Source: Cherax quadricarinatus
Lineage: Eukaryota; Arthropoda; Malacostraca; Decapoda; Parastacidae
Length of the DNA: 64,000 bases
NCBI RefSeq assembly: GCF_038502225.1
Contig: NW_027195370.1
Span: forward strand, 1 to 64,000
Direction: 5' to 3'
Numbering within the stretch: the first letter of the stretch is position 1; each line of letters opens with the position of its first letter. The notes beneath the pieces were generated by a model. The model was not told the origin of the DNA. It searched no databases and worked only from the letters and a program-made list of their open reading frames with translations. The translations under genes were made by a program, and so were the position numbers. Positions 10,137 to 20,265 of the stretch are shown here, piece by piece.

Positions 10137-10757
10137 CCAGGTGAAGTCTAATGCAGTGTAGGAAGAGCAGACCGAGAGATTGATGCAAGAGTATGAGTAT
10201 GAGGATCAAAATGGGTGGGAGTATCGGTATTTAAAACATGGAGGGGGTGAGAAGTGAGAAAAGCCTCCAGCTGAATGCCAATTGAGTCACAATGAGACCC
10301 CCAGAGGAAATGGTGGGCATTAAAATCGCCAAGTAACAGAAGTGGTGGTGGCAAGGATGAAACAAGAAGGCAAAATCTGGGATAGATAATGCCCTAGAAG
10401 GAGAGAGATACAAAGAACATATTGTAAACCACTTATTCAAGTGGATATGGGCTGCAGTGTAATGCAGCGAGGTATGAACAAATAGTTGACGGTACAGAAT
10501 ATCAGTGCATAGAAGAAGGGCACTTTCATTAAAGGTCCCATCAGAAAAAGGATCCGAAGAATACAATAAATTATAGCCTGAGATGGGTTGGAAAACAGTC
10601 GAGTGTAAGTTTGGTTCCTGTAAGCAAACACCAACAGGTGAAAACCGGGAAAGCAACATCCGAAGCTCACCCTGATTACCCGAGGCCGTGGATATTCCAC
10701 TGTAAATAAGCCATGATTGGCAATGAGGAAAATACCAGGAATCACAGGTAAGGGCAC

Positions 10758-12654
10758 CTACAGACTAGAGGGGTTAGAAAAGTCCATGTGTGGTGGCATC
10801 GGAAAACGTGCAAGCAGCGAAGGAACGGAGCACTGTGAAGAAAGGAATTGTGGAGATGGAGGAGAGGGAAGAGAAGGAACAGGAGGTGGATCAGTGTCCA
10901 TTGAAGGTTTAGTCTCTTTAATATATTTGGAGATAGCTTCAAGTGTTTCGGAAGTCAAAGATGTTGTATGGGAGACAATACTGGAGATAGGAGGAGGAGG
11001 AGGTTGAGTAAAGATTGGGACAGCAAGGGACTGTACCAAAGTAGGGGGGAATGAAAGTGTGGAGGGCACTGGAGAAGAAGTGTGGGAAGAGACAGAAGAG
11101 GAAGAAACTTGGGAGGGGGCAGAAGGGGAAGAAACTTGGGAGGGGACAGGGAAGGAAGGCACAGTACGAGGAGGAGGGTGAACCTCCACACTTGCAATAC
11201 AGCCAGTGAGAGGGGAAGAACCAGGTTCAGAGACTGGAAAGGTAAAATGTGGAGGTGGAAGAAGTGAAGGAGGGGTTAAAGGAGATTTGAGCAATTGGGA
11301 TTTTTTGGGCTTCTGAGACATAGAGGGGCAACTGGGAGGAAGTGTCGTATGAGGTCTTGTCGATACCAGGGCTGTTGAGGGAGAGCACGAAGTGGGAACA
11401 GACTGAGGTGTTGAGGTAGGGACATCTGAGCCCAGGACAGCAAAAGAATTAGAGACAGGGGTGACTATGGGAGGGGTAACCACTGAGGAGGAGACAGAAG
11501 ATGGGACCCCGGAGGTGGGGGGACATTTAGAAACATGAGAATAAGATATACAGGGGAGTCTCCCCTGGAGGCATAGATGATAAACTGCCATAGTGTAGGG
11601 GAAACCTTCTGCCTCTTTGAGGCAACGGATTTCTCGTTCATTTAAGTAGACCTGGCATTGGCGAGAGTAAGAAGGGTAATCCTCATAACAATTAAGGCAA
11701 AAGGGAGGTCGACTACAAGACGTATTAGAATGGTCATCGGCACCACAGACTGGGCATTCGGCTAAAGATCTGCAATATTTCACTGGGTGACCAAATCGCC
11801 AGCATTGTCGACACTGTTGCGGGGTAGGGATCACCTTTCGAACTTGTAAACAATGTCCCACTATGTAAACAGAGGATGGGAGCTCACGGCAGTCGAAAGT
11901 TAATCAAGCTACATAGCAAGGGTATCATATCTACCCTCGGGCAGGAAGGACATAAGTGTCTACTTTGAGGATTGGGAGGTCCTGGAGTTCCAGCTGTTTG
12001 AGAATGTCATGCCACATGTCTTGAAATTCTGTTGGACAATGGTATGGGGTAGAATGACAGTGCCTCTACAAGAATTAAGGGAATGATGTTTTTCGATAGT
12101 GATAGGAATAGAATCGATATGTGAAAGAAGAGAAAGGTCATGAGCTTGGTTAGCATTCTGGAAAGTGATGATGCATGTACTGCTCTTGAGAGCATGAAAG
12201 GATATATCTCTACCAACATGGCATAGGAGCGCTTTGCCAATACCATGGTCAGAAAGATAGTAGAGGAAGTTGGCCATAAAGTAAAGAATTTAATCCATTG
12301 AGTAGTCTGAAACTGATTGGGGAAAGGGAGTGCATGATGTGTTGGTCTTTTCTGAGTAGGATGAGAAAGAGGTGAAGAAGTATCATCAGGCAATTGTCGT
12401 GGGCTTTTAGGAGTGAGACCAGAGTTGGTCTGACGTGGAACGAGCCAGTGATTCGAAAAGTGCCGCACTGTGGAGGAAGAAGCCAGAAGCATAGTCAAAG
12501 GAGAGCGGAGGTCAGATATATCGAAGGAGTCAGTCGAAACCCCGGGAGCATTAGAAATGTCTGGAGAGTGGTCAAAATACAAGGCAGGGTCAGAACAGGG
12601 TGCGGTATCAAGAAGGGGCCTGGGGGTAGCAGGTTCATGGATTGGGTTCTCCAT
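10758..12654 (-). pseudogene. ORF1 of I-A copy A (zinc-knuckle RNA-binding protein)
   Basis: Minus strand, start codon at 12,654 (context CCATGG). The first part (to about 12,290) has the N-terminus MENPIHEPATPRPLLD. A frameshifted middle follows, then a clean frame from 11,861 to 10,758. That frame carries CCHC-type knuckles CRQCWRFGHPVKYC and CPVCGADDHSNTSC plus a Cys-rich third motif, followed by a Ser/Pro-rich C-terminal tail. In I-group LINEs this protein binds the element RNA. At least one frameshift around 11,870-12,290 makes it non-functional. The same ORF1 is present, also broken, in copies B and C. Confidence 0.8.
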
Positions 12655-13366
12655 GGTTAGGTTACTTCTTTTCTTTTTGTTTTTAAGAAAAAAAAGGAAG
12701 AAGAAAACAAAATAAAAAAAAGAATAAAAAAAGGCGGGAGCAGGGAGGAATAGTTCCTAGGAAAAATGAAAGGGCCAAAAATCTCCCTCCATGCCTAAGA
12801 AGACCTCAGCACTGCAGGTAGTGCAGATGCAGCATGGAACCTGTGCCATATCCTACCCTTCATGCCAGTAAACCAGCAATCCAAGACATCAACCTCACAT
12901 CTGCTGAGCTACCTCGGCGGACAAAAGAGAGGGCGGCCGGATACTCGCCACAAAGCATACCTCCTTTGGCCACCACCCCCGGAATCTGATAGGTGGTTTC
13001 CAAAGATACATCCATCGCCTGAAAGACACCCCCCAGGGATACCAGAGAGGGATCGGGACATCACCAGGCGATCCAGATTCTATGGCAAACTACGCCTCTG
13101 CCAAGAACCTCAACAGAATGGGATGGACCCCGGTACCCTTCCCCCTACCTAGGAACCAGCATGCCTGTGGGAAGAATCCCACAGGCCAAAAAGAGGAAGG
13201 GAATAAGGGAGGGACAGGGAGGAGGAGGAGGAAAGGGAAAAGGGAGGATGGGATAGGGAAGGGGGATTGGGGGGTAATTAAGTTCGGTCTGTGGAAGGAG
13301 ACTAACAGGTCTAATGCCTCAGATCAAGAGCCTCTTCACTGTGCCAAGGAGCCCCCCTTGAAGGGG
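12655..13366 (-). other. 5' UTR of I-A copy A
   Basis: Untranslated leader read on the minus strand. It aligns with about 16,420-18,373 of copy B (minus the L2 insertion) and with 54,468-55,180 of copy C. Contains A-rich and purine-rich stretches; no promoter motif is assigned. Confidence 0.65.
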
Positions 13367-13776
13367 TATTTACTTTTGAACTTTGGCAAAAAATCAAACA
13401 TTTCTGCTACTTTGAGCTCAATTTCAAGGTACTTTTCATTCTGAAACCGATAAAAATCATCTCAATTTCTGTAGTATGTCTTCCATTCTATAAAATGAGA
13501 CCAGGAAAACTAGAATACAACCATAAATAGCATAAGAATATACACTGCAAAGTCGCTGTTTTAAACCAAAAACACAGTCGGAGTTTTTTTTCTCATTATG
13601 CACTGTGTGCAGGATTTTTTTTATACTGCACACACTGACCACATAGACCCATTCTTTCATATGTAGGCCCACCAGCTTTTTCTCGCTACATTTGAAGGTG
13701 CTAGAATTTATGTGTACTAGTACGGTACCAACCCTGGAGTGCAAGCCGTACTAGTATGGCACCAACCCTGAAAGGG
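13367..13776 (-). mobile_element. piggyBac end fragment next to a TTAA
   Basis: Ends with CCCTGAAAGGG at 13,766-13,776 followed by TTAA (13,777-13,780), the piggyBac target. Its reverse complement matches the element starting at 63,362 (CCCTTTCAGGG) through the subterminal regions, for example TGAGCTCAAAGTAGC-like and ATGGAAGACATA. The opposite end is missing: the fragment abuts the 5' end of I-A copy A at 13,366. No transposase frame is present. Confidence 0.75.
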
Positions 13777-14523
13777 TTAAAACTGAGGTCGAAAATAGGC
13801 ATAGCAGCTCATCAACAGAGGACGAAGAAGGGTCCTCACTAAAACCAGTTTGACATGAGTACAGGTCCTGATTCGCTTGATCAAATTGCCAGAGTTGACT
13901 TCAAGTAGGTGGAGAATACAAATGGGAAGCAAGGAGGATTGGAAAATGATCGCTGTCATGTAAGTCCGGGAGCACAGACCAGATAAAGTCTAGTTCAGTT
14001 GAAGAGCAAACAGAGATCGAGGCAAGAAAGAAATTGAGTACGAGGATCAAAACCGGTGGGAGCACCTGTATTTAAAACAGGGAGGGAAAGATAAGTGAGA
14101 AGAGCCTTTAACTGAATGCCACAAGTCACATTGACACCCCCCCCCCCCCCCCCCCCCGAGGAAATGATGAGCATTAAAATCGCCTAATAATAGGCAATTT
14201 TAATGCCCGAGGAGAGAGATACAAACAGATTGTATACCACTTTTTCAAGTAGATGCAGGCTGCAGTGTAATGCAATGAAGTATGAACAAAGATCTGATGG
14301 TATGGAATACCACTGTATACAAGAAGTGCACTTTCATTAAAGGTTCCATCAGGAAAAGGATCCGATGAATATAATAAAACATAGCCCAAGACGGGATGGA
14401 TAACAGCAGAGGGAAATTTGGGTTCTTGTAAACAAACACAAATGGGGGAAAACTGAGTGAGCAATACCTGAAGATCACCCCAGTTACCTCAGAGGCCTCG
14501 AATATTCCACAGTAAACAAACCA
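13777..14523 (-). pseudogene. ORF2 endonuclease remnant of I-A copy B
   Basis: Minus-strand pieces in several frames: ICVCLQEP near 14,435 (Glu motif), YSSDPFPDGTFNESALL near 14,340, and DLHDSDHFPI-like coding near 13,940-13,965. The GDFNAHH segment is largely destroyed; a C-run of about 20 bases sits at about 14,139-14,158 in its place. Clearly inactive. Confidence 0.65.
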
Positions 14524-16410
14524 CATGTGGAGGCAGAGGAAAACAAGAAAGCAGCAAAGGATTGGAATGCTGCTAAGAAGAGTTGTGCAGATGGAGTAGA
14601 AGAACGAAGGTTAAAGTTAACTTGGGAGGGGATAGGAGAGGAAGAGCCTGTAATACGGGGAGGATGAACCTCCACGCTTGGAACAGAGCTAATGAAAGGT
14701 AAAGAACCAGGTACAGAGACTGGAAAGAAAAAATGTCCAGGCAAGATAAGTGAATGAGACGTTAAAGGAGATTTACACTTTGTGGATTGTTTGGACTTTG
14801 GAGAAGTAGAGGGGTGAAGGGGAGGAGCTATTGTGCGAGGTCTTGTAGACACACAAACTTGCGAGAGAGATGATGATTTGAGAACAGTAGGTGGTGACGA
14901 GGAAGGGATCTCGGAGTCCAGAACTGCAAAAGTCACAGAGGTGACTGTGGAAGGTGTGACCACAAGGAAGTCTGTGGGAGTTAGGACTCCAGACAATAAG
15001 AAATATGGGAGAGACTGCCATGGCATAAGTAAGCCTTCTGTCTCTTTGAGACAACAGATTTCTTGTTCATTTAAGTAAACTTGGCAACAATGAGAATAAG
15101 ATGGGTGAGCTTCATTACAATTAAGGCAAGAGGGAGGTAGACTACAAGATGTATTGGTATGGGTGTTGGCATAACAGACTAGGCTTTCTGCCATGGACCT
15201 GAAATATTTCGCTGGATGACCAAAACACCAGCAATTTCTACACTGTTGTGTAGGGATCAACTTTCAGACTTGTAAATGGTGTCCTGCGATGTATACCAAG
15301 GAGGGAAGCTCATGGCAATCAAAAGTTAAGTGAGCTACATTGCAGGGGTAGTGTGTCTGCCTGCAGGCAGGTAGTAGTGTTTATTTTGATAATTTGGGAG
15401 GTCTTGGAGCTCAAGCTGTTCCAGAACGTCGTCACTACATCTGGAAATTACACTGAGCAGTGGCATGAGGTAGAATGACGGTACCACTACAAGAATTGAG
15501 AGAATGGTGTTTTTGAATTGTTACAAGAATACAGCGTCTCCTCACTTAGCGACGTACTCACTTACCGACGACTCAGACTTACGAAGGGCTGTCTAACCAG
15601 TAAGCATACCTAAATAATGTATATTAGAGCTGATTTCCTCTATTATGTTTATTACAATATGCATTTAAAAATATACCAGAAATGTTATAAATGGTGCAAA
15701 GGTAACATTAAAACAATATTAGAGATGGTCAACACAAACCCACTACAATTATAGCTCCTCACTCAACAACGAATTCATTTACCGATGTGGTCTTAGGAAC
15801 GAAACTCCATCATTAAGTGAGGAAAGGATGTAGTCTCTATGTTGGTAAGGAAAGATCGTGAGCTTGGCTAGCATTTTTTACTGTGACGCTGCATGCACCA
15901 CTCGAGAGTATGAAACAATACTTCGACCAACATGGCATAGGAGCACCTTGCTGATACTATGATCAGATAATCTGAGGAAGATGTCAGCTGCAGTGAAAAA
16001 CTTAGTCCATTGTGTACTATGATGAGCAGTATGTAAAGGAAGTGATTGTCCCCTTGGTCTTTTCTGAGTTGAGTGAGAGGCATTTGAAGCAGTCATCAGA
16101 GTAAGGTCATGGTTGTTTACATGCAGGACCGGAGGTGGTCCATTTTGAGGCAGGCGGGTAATCTGAAAATCACACAGTATGGGGTGGACCTGGAAGCACA
16201 GTCAAAGAGGTAAAGTGGTCGGATGTGTCAAAGGAGTCAGGCTGAGCCTCAGTATCAGGAGCATGTGACAAATGTCACTGGCAGAAAATACAGTGTCATT
16301 AGAAAGATCTGAAGGATGGTCAAGTAACAAGGCAGGGTCGTAAGAGGGTGCTGCTACAGAAAGGGACTCAGGAGGAGCAGTTTCATGGATTTTGGACCCA
16401 CTGTTAGGAC
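14484..16410 (-). pseudogene. ORF1 of I-A copy B, interrupted by a MITE
   Basis: The best frame (15,260-14,484) keeps the zinc-knuckle block CRNCWCFGHPAKYF and the Cys-rich following motif, then a Ser/Pro-rich tail. The fourth ligand of the first knuckle is Phe instead of Cys. The N-terminal part (about 16,410-15,870) is frameshifted. The CCATGG start present in copy A is changed to a CCACTG-like sequence, so the start codon is lost. A 299-bp MITE sits in the middle. Confidence 0.7.
15532..15830. mobile_element. Tigger/pogo-type MITE with TA duplication
   Basis: 299 bp between TA dinucleotides at 15,530-15,531 and 15,831-15,832. The left end reads CAGCGTCTCCTCACTTAGCG and the complement of the right end reads CATCCTTTCCTCACTTAATG, sharing the CCTCACTTA core. 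The flanking LINE sequence is continuous with copy A when the insert and one TA are removed. No ORF. Confidence 0.75.
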
Positions 16411-16797
16411 TCCTCTTAAGAGAGATAGAAAAAAAAAGGGGGGGGGGAATGTGGAGGGGTAGTTCCTAGGAGGAAAGGGCCATAAATCCAAACTCTGTGC
16501 CTAAGAGGACCTCAGTGCAGATGCAGCATGGAACCCATGCCATACCCCACCCTTCATGCCAGTAAACCAGCAATTTGGGATAGCAACCGCACATCTGCAG
16601 AGCCACCTCAGTGGACAAAAGAAAGGGTGGTTGGAAACCCACTACAAAGCATACCTCCTTCAGCCACCACCACCTGGAATCATACAGGCAGCCTCCAGAT
16701 ACACCTGTCATCTGAAAGACACCCAAAGCCTTTCTCCTGGTAGACCAGAGAGGGATCGGGATCGGGATCTCCAGACAATCCAGATTCCACGGTAAAC

Positions 16798-18150
16798 TAC
16801 ACAACCCAGGGCAACATGGGTTTAGAACAGGTCGCTCCTGTCTGTCTCAACTATTGGATCACTACGACAAGGTCCTAAATGCACTAGAAGACAAAAAGAA
16901 TGCAGATGTAATATATACAGACTTTGCAAAAGCCTTCGACAAGTGTGACCATGGCGTAATAGTGCACAAAATGCGTGCTAAAGGAATAACAGGAAAAGTC
17001 GGTCGATGGATCTATAATTTCCTCACTAACAGAACACAGAGAGTAGTCGTCAACAGAGTAAAGTCCGAGGCAGCTACGGTGAAAAGCTCTGTTTCACAAG
17101 GCACAGTACTCGCTCCCATCTTGTTCCTCATCCTCATATCCGACATAGACAAGGATGTCAGCCACAGCACCGTGTCTTCCTTTGCAGATGACACCCGAAT
17201 CTGCATGACAGTGTCTTCCATTGCAGACACTGCAAAGCTCCAGGCGGACATCAACCAAATCTTTCAGTGGGCTGCAGAAAACAATATGAAGTTCAACGAT
17301 GAGAAATTTCAATTACTCAGATATGGTAAACATGAGGAAATTAAATCTTCATCAAAGTACAAAACAAATTCTGGCCACAAAATAGAGCGAAACACCAACG
17401 TTAAAGACCTGGGAGTGATCATGTCGGAGGATCTCACCTTCAAGGACCATAACATTGTATCAATTGCATCTGCTAGAAAAATGACAGGATGGATAATGAG
17501 AACCTTCAAAACTAGGGAGGCCAAGCCCATGATGACACTCCTCAGGTCACTTGTTCTATCTAGGCTGGAATATTGCTGCACACTAACAGCACCTTTCAAG
17601 GCAGGTGAAATTGCCGACCTAGAAAATGTACAGAGAACTTTCACGGCACGCATAACTGAGATAAAACACCTCAATTACTGGGAGCGCTTGAGGTTCCTAA
17701 ACCTATATTCCCTGGAACGCAGGAGGGAGAGATACATGATTATATACACCTGGAAAATCCTAGAGGGACTAGTACCGAACTTGCACACGAAAATCACTCA
17801 CTACGAAAGCAAAAGACTTGGCAGACGATGCACCATCCCCCCAATGAAAAGCAGGGGTGTCACTAGCACGTTAAGAGACCATACAATAAGTGTCAGGGGC
17901 CCGAGACTGTTCAACTGCCTCCCAGCACACATAAGGGGGATTACCAACAGACCCCTGGCAGTCTTCAAGCTGGCACTGGACAAGCACCTAAAGTCAGTTC
18001 CTGATCAGCCGGGCTGTGGCTCGTACGTTGGTTTGCGTGCAGCCAGCAGCAACAGCCTGGTTGATCAGGCTTTGATCCACCAGGAGGCCTGGTCACAGAC
18101 CGGGCCGCGGGGGCGTTGACCCCCAGAACTCTCTCCAGGTAAACTCCAGG
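16798..18150 (+). mobile_element. L2-like LINE, 5'-truncated copy inside I-A copy B
   Basis: Matches 39,658-41,004 with only scattered differences, ending with the doubled tail CTCCAGGTAAACTCCAGG. A TAAAC duplication at 16,793-16,797 and 18,151-18,155 flanks it. The host LINE 5' UTR resumes on both sides. Confidence 0.85.
16801..18119 (+). CDS. Reverse transcriptase C-terminal two-thirds of the L2-like LINE
   Basis: Uninterrupted frame of about 440 codons, 5'-truncated so no native start. Reads QHGFRTGRSCLSQLLDHYD, YTDFAKAFDKCDHG (first catalytic Asp), VSQGTVLAPILFLILISDI (normally VPQG; the Pro is Ser here) and SSFADDTRI (catalytic Asp pair), then the thumb and the C-terminal domain with LEYCCTLTAPF and LENVQRTFTARI. 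This enzyme would copy the LINE RNA at the nicked target. It is a dead-on-arrival truncated copy, but the open frame shows it is young relative to the I-A LINE it interrupts. Confidence 0.85.
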
Positions 18151-18389
18151 TAAACAACCAACGGAATGGGATGGACCATGGTCCCCTCCCCCCATCCTAG
18201 GAACTAGAATGTCTGAGGGAAGAACCCTAAATGCTGAAAACAGGGAAGGGAAAGGAGAGGGATGGGATGGGATTCAGGGGCAATTCAATTCAGTCAGAAG
18301 AAGAAGACTGAAGGGTCCAATTCCTCAGGCCAAGAGCCTCTTCACCACAGCAAGAAACCCCACTTGAAGAGGAAATATTGTACTAAAAA

Positions 18390-18615
18390 TATCTCACCAA
18401 GACAGGACTCGCAGCAATGGGTTCGAGTTTGAAAAATTTAATTTAGAAAGGATGTAGGAAAGCACTGGTTTGTTAATAGAGTTGTGGATGTATAGAACAA
18501 ATTTCCAAGTAACGTCATTGAAGCTAAAGCGTTGTACAGTTTTAAAAATAGATTAGACAATTACATGAGTGGGTTTGAGTTGGACCTGACCAGCTTGGGC
18601 CAGTAGGACTGCAAC
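18390..18615 (+). pseudogene. CR1-like LINE C-terminal fragment
   Basis: A short degraded stretch coding for the typical LINE C-terminus (WFVNRVVD, SFKNRLDNYM, then LDLTSLG) in broken frames on the plus strand. No RT motifs remain. It abuts the minus-strand CR1 RT fragment that follows. Confidence 0.5.
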
Positions 18616-18619
18616 AGCA

Positions 18620-18884
18620 CTCTTTCCTTACATAAGGCAGGAAAACCCTCTGTAAAACCTTGCCGAGATTCATTACTCAATTTGTCTTCAGTGGCCTTGG
18701 CAATTAATAATTCCATTTTTTCCACAACGTTGGTTAGGTTAATTGGTCCACAATTATTATAATAAAAAAGAAGCACTAAGCCTACAATGTTCATACAGTG
18801 CAGTGGTCCATAATTAGAAGCTAAGGTCCTGTGTCCTGCTTTGTAGATAGGTACCACATTGGCCATTTTCCACTTATCTGGTAC
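18620..18884 (-). pseudogene. CR1-like RT fragment, split by BEL and by an I-A tail
   Basis: Minus strand, N-terminal RT: VPDKWKMANVVPIYKAGHR and LASNYGP, then INLTNVVEKMELLIAKATED (RT motif around the SNYRPI region). Between these lies an insert (about 18,755-18,815) matching the I-A LINE 3' tail. Its 5' continuation lies beyond the BEL element at 26,876 onward, and the BEL target duplication GGTAC is CR1 sequence. Confidence 0.65.
18755..18815 (-). mobile_element. Tiny I-A LINE 3' tail insertion
   Basis: Plus-strand reading ATTATTATAATAAAAAAGAAGCACTAAG-like sequence matches the 3' terminus of I-A copy C at 47,147-47,200, with A-T-rich tail on the same side. Only about 60 bp of the LINE was copied, an extreme 5' truncation. 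Confidence 0.6.
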
Positions 18885-20008
18885 TGTGGAAAATTTTTAA
18901 TTTTCCGAAACTATAGCGCCTAATAGGTGTTTTATGTGCCGATAGGAGTCAAAATGTATTTGAAAATGGAGTAGAACCAAGAGTTCCCTTGGCGCATGTG
19001 CGGATGTGCGGGGGAGGAGAGCGCGTATTGTTTTGAATGGTGGTGAGGAAGCTGAGAAAACATGGAACCACGAAATTGACGTTCACGGTGGCCTAAGGAT
19101 TAATATAGGCCTCATTTCATAATAAGAAGTGTCGTAATTGTTCCTGGTGGAGAGTGAGGGAACGGGATTTACGGGACCACAGTAATAGAGTGGTAAAAGT
19201 GTGATAAGAGAAGGACCGGGTGACTGACGCGTCACAATAGACTGTGTCCTGGGGAAAATTACCCTTGGATTAATCATCACTCATCGGTCTCAGATCTTAA
19301 TGGAGTGACCTCTAGTTTGTATAATAGTTATGAGACGTTAAATCGTCTTGTGAATTGTAATGTAATTAATGATAATAACGCTAAGTTAAGAGAATATGTG
19401 AAGTGTAATAAGTCGTTTGCTCCGAGTGAACACGCTAGACCTCGTTGTTAACGAGACGAGGAAAGGGAAACTCCTTGAGTCACGATGTCTAAAGCAGGAC
19501 AAACCAGCGGATACCTCGTCCTGCTGGAATGAGAATCGTGTCGGTGTAGCAGGACATCGAAAATGAGATGGTGAATCAAGAAATGAGGAATATCAATCAC
19601 CCACAGTTAAGTAACCCTTCTAGTTATAGCAACCTTAGACTGGCCAGTAGTGGTATGTTATAATTAGATAGGTTACGAGTGATCCAGCTACATCAAGTGA
19701 CCACCAGAGAACATCTGGTAAGTATTGGGATTATGTACAAATGTTTTCCTTGACGGATGTATCCATGTGTGTCCTACCCCCCCCCCCTTCATTCAGTTAA
19801 ACTAATATAATCTATACAGTCCACAATTAATTAGTAGCCCCGTACTTGTGGGTGCTATCCAATCCATACTGGTCTCGGATAGATATGGATAAGATTGTGA
19901 GGCCGAAGGAATCACTTGCCGTGACCAGGGGTGATTAAGTTTTCTCACATGTCTACCCGGGGTGACTACGGTAAACATACAGTTAAGCACCCTAGGAAAT
20001 TTTCCACA
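18885..20008 (+). repeat. 5' LTR of the BEL/Pao element
   Basis: 1124 bp, starting TGTGGAAAATTT and ending AAATTTTCCACA, a perfect 12-bp terminal inverted repeat. It includes a run of 11 C near 19,777-19,787. Differs from the 3' LTR at TG versus CG in two places (near 18,999 and 19,920), both CpG-type transitions. Confidence 0.97.
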
Positions 20009-20017
20009 TCTGCCCGC

Positions 20018-20035
20018 TGGTCCTTCGTGAACCGG
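20018..20035 (+). promoter_or_regulatory. Candidate primer-binding site
   Basis: TGGTCCTTCGTGAACCGG begins 9 bp after the LTR; TGG would pair with a tRNA CCA end. The tRNA is not identified, and the 9-bp gap is larger than usual, so the call is tentative. Confidence 0.35.
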
Positions 20036-20265
20036 ATGCAATCAGTGAAAAAATTAATTGAATTAATTACTTAATAATTAAGTGACTGATTGAAGGAGGT
20101 GGGTATAGGGTACACAAGTTTAATCGATCGTGTGGTGGATGATAATTAGCCCAATAAATTGCTAGCACATGGGTGGCTAGGATTTATACAAGAGTAAAGT
20201 GCAAGAATTACTCTTATAAGGCGTCTACTTAAGTAGTATAATGGGTGATTATTAATTCCCTAACC

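Larger units (their letters stand above)
9103..10714 (-). pseudogene. ORF2 endonuclease of I-A copy A, split by a solo LTR
   Basis: Minus-strand endonuclease domain. Start codon complement at 10,712-10,714, followed by AYLQWNIHGL (catalytic Asn region), VGVCLQEP (catalytic Glu), GDFNAHHFLWG (Asp/Asn motif, near 10,330) and, beyond the LTR, DLHDSDHFPI (Asp-His motif, near 9270). Several frameshifts separate these motifs. ORF1 ends about 43 bp upstream, the normal spacing for the three I-A copies. The domain would nick chromosomal DNA to start reverse transcription; it cannot be made from this copy. Confidence 0.75.
9088..13366 (-). mobile_element. I-A family I-group LINE, copy A (3'-truncated)
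   Basis: Minus-strand LINE whose 5' end lies near 13,366 (shared with copies B and C: a stretch reading on the plus strand as AAGAGCCTCTTCAC then a CCCCCTT motif). It holds a 5' UTR, ORF1 with zinc knuckles, and the endonuclease part of ORF2. RT and RNase H are absent. Alignment with copies B and C shows it is one insertion, interrupted by a solo LTR at 9310-10136. Confidence 0.8.
13777..18373 (-). mobile_element. I-A family I-group LINE, copy B (3'-truncated, twice interrupted)
   Basis: Second minus-strand copy, with 5' end near 18,373 and homology to copy A throughout. It contains the endonuclease region, ORF1 and 5' UTR. It is interrupted by a Tigger-type MITE (15,532-15,830) and an L2-like LINE (16,798-18,150), and is cut at its 3' side by the piggyBac end. 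Confidence 0.8.

Noticed and set aside
11082..11267. Arg/Gly-rich plus-strand frame that looks like an RGG protein
   Set aside because: It is the complement of the Ser/Pro-rich tail of I-A ORF1 (copy A).
20245..20265. Upstream GTG as the gag start of the BEL element
   Set aside because: An ATG in strong context at 20,266 is in the same frame; eukaryotic GTG starts are rare.
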